Origin: Chloranthus sessilifolius
Lineage: Eukaryota; Streptophyta; Magnoliopsida; Chloranthales; Chloranthaceae
Length of the DNA: 64,000 nucleotides
Assembly (NCBI GenBank): GCA_021018995.1
Contig: CM037596.1
Location: 104,701,416-104,765,415, forward strand
Reading direction: 5' to 3'
The translations under genes were made by a program, and so were the position numbers. The notes beneath the pieces were generated by a model. It had not been told where the DNA came from. It searched no databases and saw only the letters and a program-made list of their open reading frames with translations. Below are positions 11,374-22,242 of this stretch, piece after piece. Positions within the stretch are counted from its first letter, which is position 1, and each line of letters starts with the position of its first letter.

Positions 11374-12204
11374 CCGGAGATTTCATCATTTGCATATTAT
11401 GGTTTTGATGAGATTATTTTGTTAATTCTTGAGAAAACTTGAGGTAAATTTTGGGGTCTTAAAACAATTGTTGGTTATATTTTGTTACTAACTAGTTGTG
11501 AATGGTTGTATAGTTGAATGGTTTAAATGTGTACTTTGAAAATTGTTTGGATGGTTATTGGAATGGTGAATGATTTTATGGTAACAACATCATTCTATTG
11601 GTAGATGGTTATCGAAATGGTTACTTAGTTGTGGATTTATTGTTTAATGGTGGATATTATTGTTAGATTAGTTGTGGATATCTACTTATGGATAATAATG
11701 TTGTTATGGATTTGATAAATTAGTTGTGGCTAATTATTAAACTAGTTGTGGATGGAGCATTATCAAATTAGTGGTGGATACCTTGCTATAGATATGCCTT
11801 CTGTATTGCAGGGTGAACGAATTGTTAAATTCGTTGTAGATAATAATGTTGTTGTGGAATTGTTCAATTAGCTATAAGGTTGAATAGTTTGAATGGTTAT
11901 TAGTATTCAATGCTATCCTTTGATAGTTTGTAGAATGGTCTGAATGATGCAAGATCTCGTGGTAACATGGTCATTCTATTTCATTGATGGTAATCAGAAT
12001 GGCTAGAATTTTGTGGTTCACTGATTTGTTGTGGACTTAATACTTAGATGTGGATTTACTGCTTAGTTGTGGATATAATTTCTATGTTGCATTGTGAATA
12101 TGTTTCATTAACTAGTTGTTGTTTATTTCTAGTCAGTCGCGTTAGGCTCTGGAAATTACATCGTGAATTTTCGAGGACAAAAATTTCTCTTAAGGAGGGG
12201 AGGA
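11374..12204 (+). other. Spacer between the family B ORF and its LTR
   Basis: T/G-rich low-complexity DNA with many diverged copies of TAGTTGTGG and TGGATGGTTA-like words. No gene. Ends with the conserved TTTCGAGGACAAAAATT motif and the polypurine tract TAAGGAGGGGAGGA (12191-12204). Confidence 0.6.
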
Positions 12205-12478
12205 TGCAACGTCCCAGAAATTTCGACCCTTAAGCACCGACCAAGTGTATGTGTCCATCGATCGTTGTTACATGTAATAAATTGTTTATTTTTTTAATTA
12301 ATTATACTAGAGCATAGAGAAATCTCTCCAAAAATAAGTATAAATTAGGACCCCTAAAGCTTAGTAACAAATTTTTAGAAAGTTTGGGTGGTCAATTGAC
12401 CACCCAAGTCATAACGTGGTTCTGTTTCTGATTTTTGGGGATGTGTGCCATATAGAATCAATATCAAACTATCTAATA
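12205..12478 (+). mobile_element. 5' end of family B 3' LTR, truncated
   Basis: Begins TGCAACGTCCCAGAAATTTC right after the polypurine tract, comparable to TGTGACGACCCTAAAATTTC at 38641. A TATA-like AAGTATAAATT lies near 12330. LTR similarity is lost at about 12480, where a MITE arm begins. Confidence 0.55.
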
Positions 12479-12560
12479 GGGGCATCATGATCCTAATATC
12501 TATCATGAGGAAGATTGAAAAAAATAATAATCTCTATCGTCTTATTCAAATCAATCAATA
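12479..12560. mobile_element. Single arm of the foldback MITE family
   Basis: The stretch from CATCATGATCCTAATATC to TTATTCAAATCAATCAAT matches the inner half of one arm of the MITE at 26455-26940. The opposite arm is absent, so this is a fragment. Confidence 0.45.
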
Positions 12561-13059
12561 GTTTTCGTCCATGAAAAAATTGTGTGGTATTATGAGAAGA
12601 GTCGTACGGATGAGAAGTCCGAATGTTCGGAAGATAGAAAACCTCATAGATTTTGACGAAAAATGTGAAGATAATTTCCGATCCTTTGGATGTCATCCAA
12701 ACAACGGGAATCTCGGCAATTCATTTGCCGCATATGAGTTTCCCCTTATTTCTCCTTATTTCCCTTGAAACCAAATAAGCCCTAAGCGTAAGCGAACCGT
12801 AAACTACGGGTCCAAATTCAAACCTAGCGGATTAGCGAATCAAGTAGCATCGATTTTGACTACGGATGTTAAGACAAGAGGTCTACCAGGCTGGCCGGGT
12901 TGGAAATATTGATTTGGTGCATAAACCGGTTGGGCGCTAAAACTCAGCCTTAACCCAACTTGAAAGTGGTTACGCCCCAAGTCTGAATATGCAATAACAT
13001 TACACTACATACCGGATCTGGTTCATGCTAGGTTCAAGGTTGGGTCCGAGTATATATAA
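12561..13059. other. Intergenic, no gene seen
   Basis: Short ORFs only, none with a recognisable domain. No repeat boundary could be placed. Confidence 0.5.
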
Positions 13060-13262
13060 TTCTTTTTTATAATAGGGTCCGTACTCTTTGCGCTTAGAGC
13101 CCCAGACTAAGCCTCACGGTATGTGCAATCCGCGCATCATACGTACTAGATAATAGGATATATCCATGTGAGTGGCCAATAAGGGGTCATGAGATTAAAA
13201 CTCCGAACCTCCGCTTCACGAGGCGTGGGTCATGTCACTGCACCAACCACACGTGGTTAGCT
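13060..13262 (-). mobile_element. Possible tRNA-derived SINE
   Basis: On the minus strand, GTTGGTGCAGTGACATGACC resembles a pol III A box and GGAGGTTCGGAGTTTTAATC a B box (GGTTCGANTCC) about 45 bp later, followed by an unrelated body and an AT-rich tail. No target duplication was found, so this is tentative. Confidence 0.3.
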
Positions 13263-13556
13263 CCGCGTATAACTAGCAGGTTAGATTTAAGTCAGGCTCC
13301 AATTGGGTTCAAATTGTTAAAATTTGGAAATTAATAGGTCCCATCATGCTCGAATCAAGGGAAGTGGTTAATGAGTCAGGTTGAGATACCTTTCACATCT
13401 GCAGAAGGGAGTACCATAATATAGTCTTCTCGCTCCTACCTTAGCATCAAGTAACGTTACAAATTCTAGGATGGAGGAGCCCCATAAAACAGGAGCCCAC
13501 TTTTCGCTCAAGTCGTTGGGCTAAGATCTCTTGATATCGAAAAAAATAGATCTCTT

Positions 13557-14006
13557 GATATAAAATTTAGGTATCCTTACTTTCAACACGGAATTCTTTC
13601 TTTGCAACTTGGGTTCACAAGCTAACATTGTTGACTTATTTGAATTGGATGATAGAGACCTTTTTTCATCCCAATATTTGATGCAGTAGATCTTGAGGCC
13701 ATGGGCCTATCATCAGATGGTCCAATGTTGATATCAGGTGGCACGCATTCCAAAAAGTGAATGTAAATCATATCTAATAGTATGCCATATGGGAAGATCA
13801 TGTTCACCGTTTAGGATTTTTGGCATGTGGAATGAGGAATAACTCGTTTGATAGTACACTCACCATCTCAAGATGTACAATGTGGAATATTAGGACAGAA
13901 AATTATCTAAATTATCTTATTCGAAGCAGTCAGAGCATGTGAACATGGGTTGAAAAGAAAAAATCTAGAGTTGTAAATAAAAGTACCCTATAAAATTTTA
14001 AATGCC
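13557..14006. mobile_element. Foldback MITE, about 450 bp
   Basis: The two halves are imperfect inverted copies. The left arm (AAAATTTAGGTATCCTTACT ... GGGTTCACAAG ... TTGGATGATAGAGACC) pairs with the reverse complement of the right arm (GGTTGAAAAG ... AAAGTACCCTATAAAATTTT). Related to 26455-26940 and 30068-30380. No transposase ORF. Boundaries are approximate. Confidence 0.55.
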
Positions 14007-14844
14007 CAAGTCTCCTAATAAAACAAACAATCGAACTTGGGCCGTCGACCCTCGTCTAGTACATGAATCTTTATAAAAAATTTAAAACCATCACACGTTT
14101 AGGAACTTGTCTACGCGTCAAACACCAAGGTCGCAGATTCAAGTGCAGATTACCCACAAAAAAAAGTCTGCAAGTCAAAGAAATACACTTATGTTTTTTT
14201 CTTTGCCTAGGGTGATGCCTCCCTCCCTAATATGTGGAAATAGAGAGAGATGCATCTTTCTTTGGCTTGAACTTGGAAGTAGTCAAGTAGGTGACAAGGC
14301 CTTTTTGCATACCACCTACGTGTGGAATTATAAATTAATGCCTGTCTAAAGACAAAATTCTAATTCAATCCTTTTGTAAACCTTATATAATTCAATTTTT
14401 AAGAATGACCAACACAAGATTTTGCAATTTTTCATCCACCCAAGAAAATGAAATCCATTAAATAGTTTATGCAGGGGTGCCTTCACGGCGGGTTAGGGCT
14501 GCACCCCCACTAAAACCTAGCCCGGTCGTAGGGGCCAAGGCTACGTGGTAGCGCGGCCCTAACATAGGTAGGCTTTGAGATGCCCAATCCTAGCTTTAAC
14601 ATAGGCAGATTGGGGTGGGTTGTTGGGGTGGGTTGTTTCAATCTTTGTTATTTATTTATATTTTTTAAAATTCTTGTAAAAAAAATTGTTGAAAATAGAA
14701 AAATATTTCAAATGAGGAAACAAATCATAAGACACTATTCTAGTTGCCAATATATCCTTACAACTATCCGTTTGACGAATCTAATAACAATATAAATGGT
14801 AATTATTTAAATTTTTTATTATAAAAAATATCACACACACACAC

Positions 14845-14909
<65 letters not shown>

Positions 14910-15264
14910 AAGGGTTTTGTCCTCCATTGGAGGATGGTGAACATCCTCCTAGATCCTATATGGAGCTCCATGTGACACACATTACACTATTTTGATGTCC
15001 CATGGAGACAGGTGCATTGCTTAGATCTTCTTTGAAAAAATAATAATTTAAAAACTCATCTTACTATGTATTTTTTTAGCAATAAAATTTGAACCGTTGA
15101 AACTAGTTCAAGTTTAACTTGTGCTTTAAATTTTTTTTTTTAATACTTAATTTTTTTTAAGTATTGATCTAAAGAACGCATTCATACTCCACGTGGCACC
15201 CAAAATATGTTTTGAATGCCACGTGGAGCTCCACCTGTATTTTGACCGTTCTCCATTGGAGGAC
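14007..15264. other. Intergenic with (CA)n(TA)n microsatellite
   Basis: No gene recognised. (CA)7 then a TA run at 14832-14906. GC-rich degenerate text at 14480-14580 has no identified source. Confidence 0.5.
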
Positions 15265-15545
15265 CTAACTGGCTCTCTCATGTTTACTTCCATTGTGGGT
15301 AATGTATTTGCACTACAAAAAATAAGACTATTAGCGGCAGCTTTTGGCAGCGAAAAACTGCCTCTATTAGTAAAAAAAAACTCATTGGTTCAGTAGTGAC
15401 GACAAGACTATAGTAGCAACAATTTTTTTTGTTAATACACCTTATTTTTGTAGTGTTGGCAAATCCCTACGAGTTCTACGTCCGGAGGATTTGAGAATTC
15501 CTCCTGCTTATGCAAAAGCCTTCCAAGGCCCGCCCCATGAGCTTC
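15265..15545 (+). pseudogene. rbcL: Plastid rbcL fragment (nuclear plastid DNA), split by a MITE
   Basis: Before the MITE the translation gives [12 protein letters not shown]. After it, [18 protein letters not shown] and AFQGPPH. These are the well-known consecutive Rubisco large-subunit motifs ([20 protein letters not shown] then [10 protein letters not shown] ... FQGPPHG), so the insert carries plastid-derived DNA covering about 50 codons, degraded at several positions. The rest of rbcL is absent. It may have passed through the mitochondrial genome first; this cannot be decided here. Confidence 0.8.
15311..15455. mobile_element. CACTA-type MITE, 145 bp, target duplication TTG
   Basis: Starts CACTACAAAAAATAAGAC and ends with the inverse, CTTATTTTTGTAGTG. 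The 3-bp duplication TTG at 15308-15310 and 15456-15458 is the size expected for CACTA elements. It interrupts the rbcL fragment. A second copy is at 16931-17082 and a partial one at 26282. Confidence 0.85.
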
Positions 15546-15754
15546 ATGTTACTTCTCCCAAGACACATGTAAGAGCCAAGGGCATCCCAATCGGATTGAA
15601 TGGGATGACAATTTCCGAATCTATAAATTATCACAGGTATCAATTCACTCAACGATTGGATCATTGGACTTATCGTGTCATTAGCCTAGAGTTTACCTTT
15701 TTAACTATAGCCATTCTTTCGGGATTCTTTCGAGAGCTATATGGGCTAATGAGG

Positions 15755-15757
<3 letters not shown>
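15546..15757 (+). pseudogene. ccsA: Organellar insert continued, with a ccsA-like fragment
   Basis: About 15640-15757 translates to [25 protein letters not shown] and, after a short disturbance, ELYGLMR in a shifted frame. This corresponds to the ccsA (plastid cytochrome c heme-attachment protein) stretch before GAVWANEAWGSY, and ends at the nucleotides for WANE. The part at 15546-15640 is not assigned. rbcL and ccsA are not adjacent in plastid genomes, so the insert is rearranged. Confidence 0.6.
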
Positions 15758-15814
<57 letters not shown>

Positions 15815-15836
15815 TATATTTTTATATTAATATATA
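15758..15836. repeat. (AT)n microsatellite and MULE target site
   Basis: A run of about 27 AT units (15758-15811), then TAATATATA (15828-15836), which is duplicated at 16894-16902 around the Mutator-like element. Confidence 0.9.
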
Positions 15837-16893
15837 GGAAAATTTACAGGATCGACCCTGTCAGATTCACCTTTTCTGCTAGAGATGCTATAGTTTCATC
15901 TTTCACCTAATCGACCAGCTCCAAGCCAAGCCGTCACCCAAAAATCTAAAATGTCAAATGCACCCTCAAAGCCTATAAAAGGTTACATAACGGAGGGATT
16001 TGGGCAGTTCTAAACACACCACAAAATCATCCTTTCGCACCCCATCCAAAGACCAACATGACACTTGCTCTCTACCATTTGATTTATCACAGTCAGCTAA
16101 AGAACTAATAAACAATAGGCTCAACTAATGAATCGACACCCCTCTGATAACAAATCGTCATCGCTTTGATAACCAATCGTCATCGCTTTGCTAACAAATC
16201 GTCACCGATCTAATATGGAATCTTTATCTCTCTAATAATAAATCGTCACTTTTGCGATCATGTATCGTTGATTTTTAAATATCAATATATATTAAAGTGT
16301 TCTGACATTGACAACAAAGCTACTTGCAGTGCAATGGTATAGCGTTTAATAACATAATATATTGATAACTTTGAATATAAATTAATATAAGAACGATGAC
16401 GATTGGTTATCCAAGTGATGACGATTGTTTATCAGATTGGTGGCGATTTCTTATTAGAGCGACGACGATTTGTTAGAAGATCGGTGACGATTGTTTATCA
16501 ATGCGATGACGAGTTTTTATCAAATTGGTGACGCCTGGATAGTAGAACGATAATGATTCATTATTTAAAATTACCATTAAATTTAATTGTCGACTTTAAA
16601 GAATCATATGATAGAGATTATGTTTCATGTCAATCTTTGGCACTATCGATCTTTATATTGTGGCCTTCAAATCAGACGGCATAGAAGCTGCTTCACATGG
16701 CATTAATTTAAAAAGGAGCAAAATTTTAAAATTTTAAGCTATGTAGAATGATAAAAAGTGTAAGAAGGGGTATTTGAGACTTTTTGTGCTAGTTGGGACT
16801 GGCTCGGCTTCAAGCTAGTCGGTTATGGGAAAGGTGATGTAAGGTCTCTAATGGAAAAGGTGAATCTAATAGGGTCGATCTTGTAAATTTCCC
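15837..16893. mobile_element. Mutator-like non-autonomous foldback element, 1,057 bp, 9-bp TSD
   Basis: Long terminal inverted repeats of about 100 bp: left GGAAAATTTACAGGATCGAC, right reverse complement GGGAAATTTACAAGATCGAC, continuing through CAGATTCACCTTTT. Flanked by identical 9-bp repeats TAATATATA (15828-15836, 16894-16902), the length typical of Mutator-like elements. Inside are about three AATCGTCATCGCTTTGATAAC-like units on the left and about five inverted ones on the right (GATGACGATTGGTTATC), so subterminal repeats also face each other. No transposase. Confidence 0.85.
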
Positions 16894-16930
16894 TAATATA
16901 TATAATTAGAAGATATGCATGGATGGTCAA

Positions 16931-17082
16931 TACTACAAAAATAAGGTGTTTCAGTGGCACTTGCTGTTAAGGCAATTTTTGGTAGCGATAGGACTAATAG
17001 CGACAGTTTTTTGTAGCACATGACTAATAGCAGTAGTTTTTTGTTAAAAAAACTACCGCTGATAGTCTTATTTTTTGTAGTG
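16931..17082. mobile_element. CACTA-type MITE, second copy
   Basis: TACTACAAAAATAAGG at the left (first C changed to T) and CTTATTTTTTGTAGTG at the right, with internal TAGCGACAGTTTTTTGT-like words as in 15311-15455. No matching 3-bp flank, consistent with an older copy. Confidence 0.65.
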
Positions 17083-17250
17083 ATGCAATACGGCTGAGTT
17101 GGCATGTTAGCTCGCCTGACGTGGCCCTAAAATCTTAGGGCTAGGGCTAACAAATGGGGAAGTAGGTTGGGCTACGGTCTAAAAATCAAGTCCTGCCATA
17201 CGTAATGCCAGGTGAGGGCTTAACAAGTTAATTGAAAGACTTGATATTTT

Positions 17251-17518
17251 GGGGATTTGTATCATGTAAAAAATCATCTAAGCCGTCTAATATAAAGGTC
17301 ATGATCTAAAGATCTTTGACGCAAAAGATTGATATGAAACATGATCTCTAACATTTGATTAATTCCAAATAGCCAACCGTTGAATTAGATGATGGCTTTT
17401 GACTTTATTAAATCATATAATAGAGATTATATTTTGTGCCAATCTTTTATAAAGATCTTTAAATTATGACCTTGAAATCAAATAGCTGAGATGGTATTTC
17501 TACATGGCACAAGTCCCC
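17251..17518. mobile_element. Foldback MITE, 268 bp
   Basis: The left end GGGGATTTGTATCATGTA pairs with the reverse complement of the right end (GGGGACTTGTGCCATGTA), and pairing continues inward through the GATCTAAAGATC region. Related single arms occur at 16620-16700, 17850-18000 and 30640-30720. Confidence 0.6.
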
Positions 17519-17637
17519 GAACCAAATGAGTCTTTCCTTTAACTTGTTGTGCAACTATTGTGTCCGTAATTTTTTTTGATCGATTTGCCTGCTGTCCCGA
17601 GCTGGTCAATCTTCTTCTCTCACAGGCACAAATACTA

Positions 17638-17676
17638 AGCCAAGCATGTCCTAATACTCCTAATCAAGTTGTTATA

Positions 17677-17724
<48 letters not shown>

Positions 17725-17851
17725 TAATCCACATTATTTGAATGCTATAATATATAAGCCAAGCATGTCCTAATACTCCTAATCAAGTTGTTATAGTTAT
17801 TATTATTATTATTATCACCTAATCCACACTATTTGAATGCTATAATATATA
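17638..17851 (+). repeat. Tandem duplication with (ATT)n
   Basis: Two copies of a segment from AGCCAAGCATGTCCTAATAC to TTGAATGCTATAATATAT. The first carries about 14 ATT units, the second about 5, so the copies differ mainly by microsatellite length. Confidence 0.85.
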
Positions 17852-18154
17852 GATCTTTGTTGCTAAAGATTGGTATGAAACATGATCTCTATCATCTAAG
17901 ACAGAGATCACGTTACATGCCCATATTTTCTATTAAAGATCTTTACATCATGGCCTTCAAATCAGACGGCTTAGATGGTGTTCTGTGCGCTGCAGGTCTA
18001 AAAATTTATAAGTCTTTAATTTCTTCTTAACCATGAGCCACAGTATTAAACTTGTGCAAGTTGTAACTAAGGCTATAAGAAATGTTCTAGTATCAAATCT
18101 TGTAACTACTAACTGGTGCAAACACTTATGGAAAATCAAATTTTGGCATTATTC
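17852..18154. other. Intergenic, MITE arm at its start
   Basis: 17852-18000 resembles the MITE at 17251-17518 (AAAGATTGGTATGAAACATG, TTCAAATCAGACGGCTTAGA). The rest shows no gene. Confidence 0.45.
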
Positions 18155-18831
18155 GTAGCCTTTGACGACTAGCCTTGCTTTGTATATTTCGACTTCCCCT
18201 TCAAGATTCTTTTTGGTCTTGTAGACCTAATTCGCTCTTATTTCCTTTTACCCTTTCGGTAGAGTGGTAAGAACCCATGTATCATTGTTTTTAATGCTTT
18301 GATTTCTTCATCCATAACATTTTTTCATCTTTGATCAATAATGGTTTCATCAAAGTGCAACAGATCACAATCAGCTAGAAGAAAAAATAGAGTGAAATCG
18401 ATGACCCCATTCTAATTGTAGATATTATGAAGACTTTCGATCCATCTTTATTGGTGCCTTGATTGACTACCCGATGACATAATATGGGATAACAGAGATG
18501 ATGATGATAGACAAGGAGGTTGGGGGAGGAGTTTGATTCTCCAATTATCATTTTCTTTGATAACTTCTTCATCAACCAGATTTTTTATTTTACTTTATTC
18601 TTCATCTTTGTTCCCCTTTCAAGATATTTCTTTATCAAAGATAACATCTCTAGAAGTAATGGTCTTCTCACACAATTTCATAATTTGTAGCCCTTTGAAT
18701 CTTCATCATACTCTAGGACGATGGATTTTTCTCTCTTGTCATCAAGCTCGATTCTTCTATGATTTGGAACATGTGCATATGTAATGCACACAAATACTTT
18801 GAGGTGTCCAATCCGGGATTGTAATCGCTCC
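18155..18831 (-). pseudogene. Ty1-copia polyprotein remnant (integrase end to start of RT)
   Basis: Minus-strand frames hold GHLKVFVCITYAHVPNHRR and LDDKREKSIVLEYDEDSKGY, then in other frames EKTITSRDVIFDKE and pieces matching the start of the reverse transcriptase ([15 protein letters not shown] type). These are the consecutive integrase C-terminal and RT N-terminal motifs of plant copia elements. Several frameshifts and stops. Cut off at 18831 by the inverted gypsy LTR. Confidence 0.75.
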
Positions 18832-20230
18832 TGTGACAACCTGACTTGCCCGCACTCGAAATTTTGGAAAGGCCGGTTCGTCATTAACTCGGTACATCCT
18901 TACAGATGCGGAGTTCAAGGCAGATATCATACATCAACCAAATATCTTATATAGCAAAAGAAAGAGATTCTATTTCTATACAAAACGTATGAACAAAAGG
19001 AAACCAGTGAACCACCAGTGATGGCCGACCATCACTTAAACAGTAGTTCATAAAATATGTGTACAAACGTATTGATTCTATCATACATCAAAATCACTCA
19101 CTGTACTAAGCTCAGAGTCAGAATAAACAAACTATACAAAAACTAAAGTCCACAAATTCTATGGATAGAACTCATCGGGCAGAAGATCTGCTTCTTCCTC
19201 CGGGACGTAGTTAGGGTCTGTCTCCAACTCCAAGTCTAGATCAAGACTTGTACGTGTGACGTATAGTCGGGTGAGATAACAGTCTAAGCACAGTAAAGAA
19301 ATGGTCAATATAATTTACAATTCATCATATCAATGCATAGAGATTCAATCACGGAGTTCAAAAACAGTTTCATATTCAAAACAAAAATTCAATAACAGAG
19401 TTCAGAAGTATTTCTCATATTGAAATACAAGTTCGAAGATACTTATTCAAATTCAGATAGTTCAACATTTCAAATGATTTTTGAGTTTCTTATTCATTTT
19501 CAGATTCTTACATGATGTTTTTTTATCTCAATTCATGACTTAAACAGTATAACTTAACTAATCTCCCAAGCAATATAGCATTGGAAGCCAAAATTTTAAT
19601 CGATGGGAATCCCCTAACCATCGTCGTTCAATGAATACTTTTCAGAAGTGCAACAAGCCCCTGTGTTATGGGAGGTACTTGTGCGGTTCAAATTACGGTC
19701 AAAACGATTCGAAATGTACGGATAAACCGCCGTACCGGTTCAAAGAGCGTGGTGATTCGTTCTAATGAACCTCAAATCAACATGCAATTTTAACATAATT
19801 TATCTCGCCAAAATGTGAATAACATATAACTAATTTCAGAGTTCAGATATCAAAGAGTTCAGATACAGAGTTCGGATTCATGTTTGGATTCAAAGTTCAT
19901 ATCCATGCAATTTTAGATTTAAATTTTAGAGCTTATATTCATTGGTTCAAGTCAAAGTTCAAATCATATTCAAAAGCGGAATCTGACTTCAAATGCAAAG
20001 AGTTCGAACACTAATTCAAATATGGTCCGTCTTGTCATGTTTCATTCATTCATATCACGATATCTATGAAAATCAAGTCAAAAATGGAAGTGATATTGAG
20101 TTTCCCCTACCTCGGTTATGAGTCACGCAAAAACGATGCAAAGATCTCTAGAGATGAATCCAATCCATCATCTATATTTCAATGCATTCAAAAATATCAA
20201 TGACTAAAGAAGCATAATTGTCAAAGTTAC
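18832..20230 (-). mobile_element. Truncated gypsy LTR, minus strand
   Basis: On the minus strand it ends GTCAGGTTGTCACA at 18832. It carries the conserved acidic peptide (DLDLELETDPNYVPEEE ... LLPDEFYP, stop at 19159-19161) and the stem-loop (19009-19049). Its 5' end is lost at an approximate boundary near 20230, where a plus-strand element begins. Confidence 0.7.
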
Positions 20231-21113
20231 ATAAGTATGATGTAACTTTGGCGGCCCAACCACCATTGGCGGGACCGACGGCTCCCTCCACCTCGTCTCC
20301 CCAGCCTTTCCCTGCCACCGACAGCAGTATGATGCGGGAGATCTAGCTACATCAGCGGTTCCAGGAGTCACTCCTCATCGACCTCATGAGCCATGCATTT
20401 CCGCAGACTTACAGGGAGCGCATCAGTGCTATGCTAGGCGCTATCTTTGGAGCATCTAGCTCGGGTCCTGCTTCCAGGACCACTACAGCTGGTGCTACTA
20501 CCGCCAGGGAGGTTGGTGACGACGGTGATGATGGGGACGAGGACGACGACGGCGATGATGACGATGATGAGGAGTATGAGCAAGGGTCACGATTAGGTCG
20601 TCACCTATCATTTTAAATTCTTTTAAAAAAAAAAAATGCAATATAATATTTCATGTTGTGATGTGATACTTTTTGTTTAAAACAATTGTAACATGATTGT
20701 CACAAAATTTATGGTGGACGTGGTTATGATTTTGGTATAGAAATATATATTTTAATCAAATGGGTCTATTTGGTACAATATGTGTGGAAATACTTGATTG
20801 TTTAGTAGTGCGTAATTTCTTGTGCAGGTTCTCATTGATTGAAGTAGGATGAATGTTATTCTGATTGAGAAAATAGCTGTTAAGAGGGTTCTAGGAGATT
20901 TAGGATGATTAATACAAGTGTCTTGTTATTTTGTACAAATAGAGTGTAGATTATAATTGCTTAATATAGGCCTCATTTCGGGTCATTGGACCAAATGCTT
21001 AATTAACTGATTTTACTAAAGAGTCAGCCTATTCGAAGGCCTTTTCCTAGTTATACTGATTTTCGAGTGTATCGTCAATTTTTGAGGACGAAAATTTTAT
21101 AAGGTGGGGAGAA
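20231..21113 (+). mobile_element. 3' internal end of gypsy family C
   Basis: Contains the C-terminal part of an extra ORF (to 20616), about 480 bp without a gene, the conserved TTTTTGAGGACGAAAATTTT motif and the polypurine tract AAGGTGGGGAGAA (21101-21113) directly before the LTR. Confidence 0.7.
20260..20616 (+). pseudogene. C-terminal fragment of family C extra ORF
   Basis: One frame ending at 20616 with a TAG near 20344 (REI then stop then LHQRFQESLLIDLMSHAF). The fragment has a helical segment, an Ala/Ser/Thr-rich linker and a very acidic tail of Asp/Glu/Gly (DDGDEDDDGDDDDDEEYEQG). The position before the GAGGACG motif and polypurine tract is that of the extra ORF in E1/E2. The N-terminal domain is not present. 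Confidence 0.55.
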
Positions 21114-22211
21114 TGTCATAACCCCGACTTTTGGGAACCGTGCACGCCACGTACCATACACGTGTGTTTGTGCTTCACAAGGAAACCACAAGTAACATAT
21201 ACGCACTACATGTGTATATGTGAAACTCACTAGCTTTCACTAGATAAGTGGAGAGTTAAATAGAGAGAAATCTCCTGTACGTGACCTAATTTAGCTTAGA
21301 AAAAGGGAGAGTTAAATAGAGATAAAGAGGAGAGGGTTTAGAAATGGTCGTTTGGGTTTTAGCCTGTGGAAAATCTGGAAAGAGGTTGGAGGAAGAGCTT
21401 TTGAAACTCTCCTCATTTGGGTGATTTTGGATTAGGTTTATATAAGATCTAATGATTGAAGTATGTTTTAAATATTTTTGTGTGTTACATATAAAGTATC
21501 AATTATTGGTCAAATAATTTTGACATTAATAGGGCCTTAAATGGAGTAAGAAATTGGTTCTCGAATGGATCGAGAGTTAGTCATCATCGCTCCTCGCTCG
21601 AGCAGTTCAAATGGCTCGCTCGAGCGACGTCGGAATATAAAATTTGAGCATAAACCGTGTTCTAGGCTCGCTCGAGTGAGACCCGTAGTGAAGGGAAAGC
21701 TCACTCGAGCGAGGCATCGTGTGAGCTTCAGACACCTCATTGTAACCACTCGAGCGATGAATAGTTCTCACTCGCGCGAGGGTTAAGTACCTCGTTGTAA
21801 ACGCTCGAGCGATGAATAGTGCTCGCTCGCGCAAGGGTTGAGTATCACGTTTTTATCGCTCGAGCGAGGTCAAATGCTCGCTCGAGCGAGGTTAAGTGAT
21901 TGCTCGAGCTAGGAATAGTCCCTGCTCGCACGAGGCACTACACGTTTATTAATTTTATTAATTCTTTTGGTAAAATTCATGGGAGCTAAGGTTCCCAAGG
22001 ATTCTAGAAATCATTCTAAGGGTATCCTTGACACATGCAATGTAGGTTTGACGTGAGACTGTTACCTGTAAACCTCCACGAGAAAGGAGTGCATTTGATT
22101 TACGTTGAGGTAGGGAATATCTCGAAACATGTACTTTAATTCGTCAAAACCATATATGTAGAGTAATTCAAGAGAATAGTCATGTATCAAATGTGATTCT
22201 AAAATGGGTGT

Positions 22212-22242
<31 letters not shown>

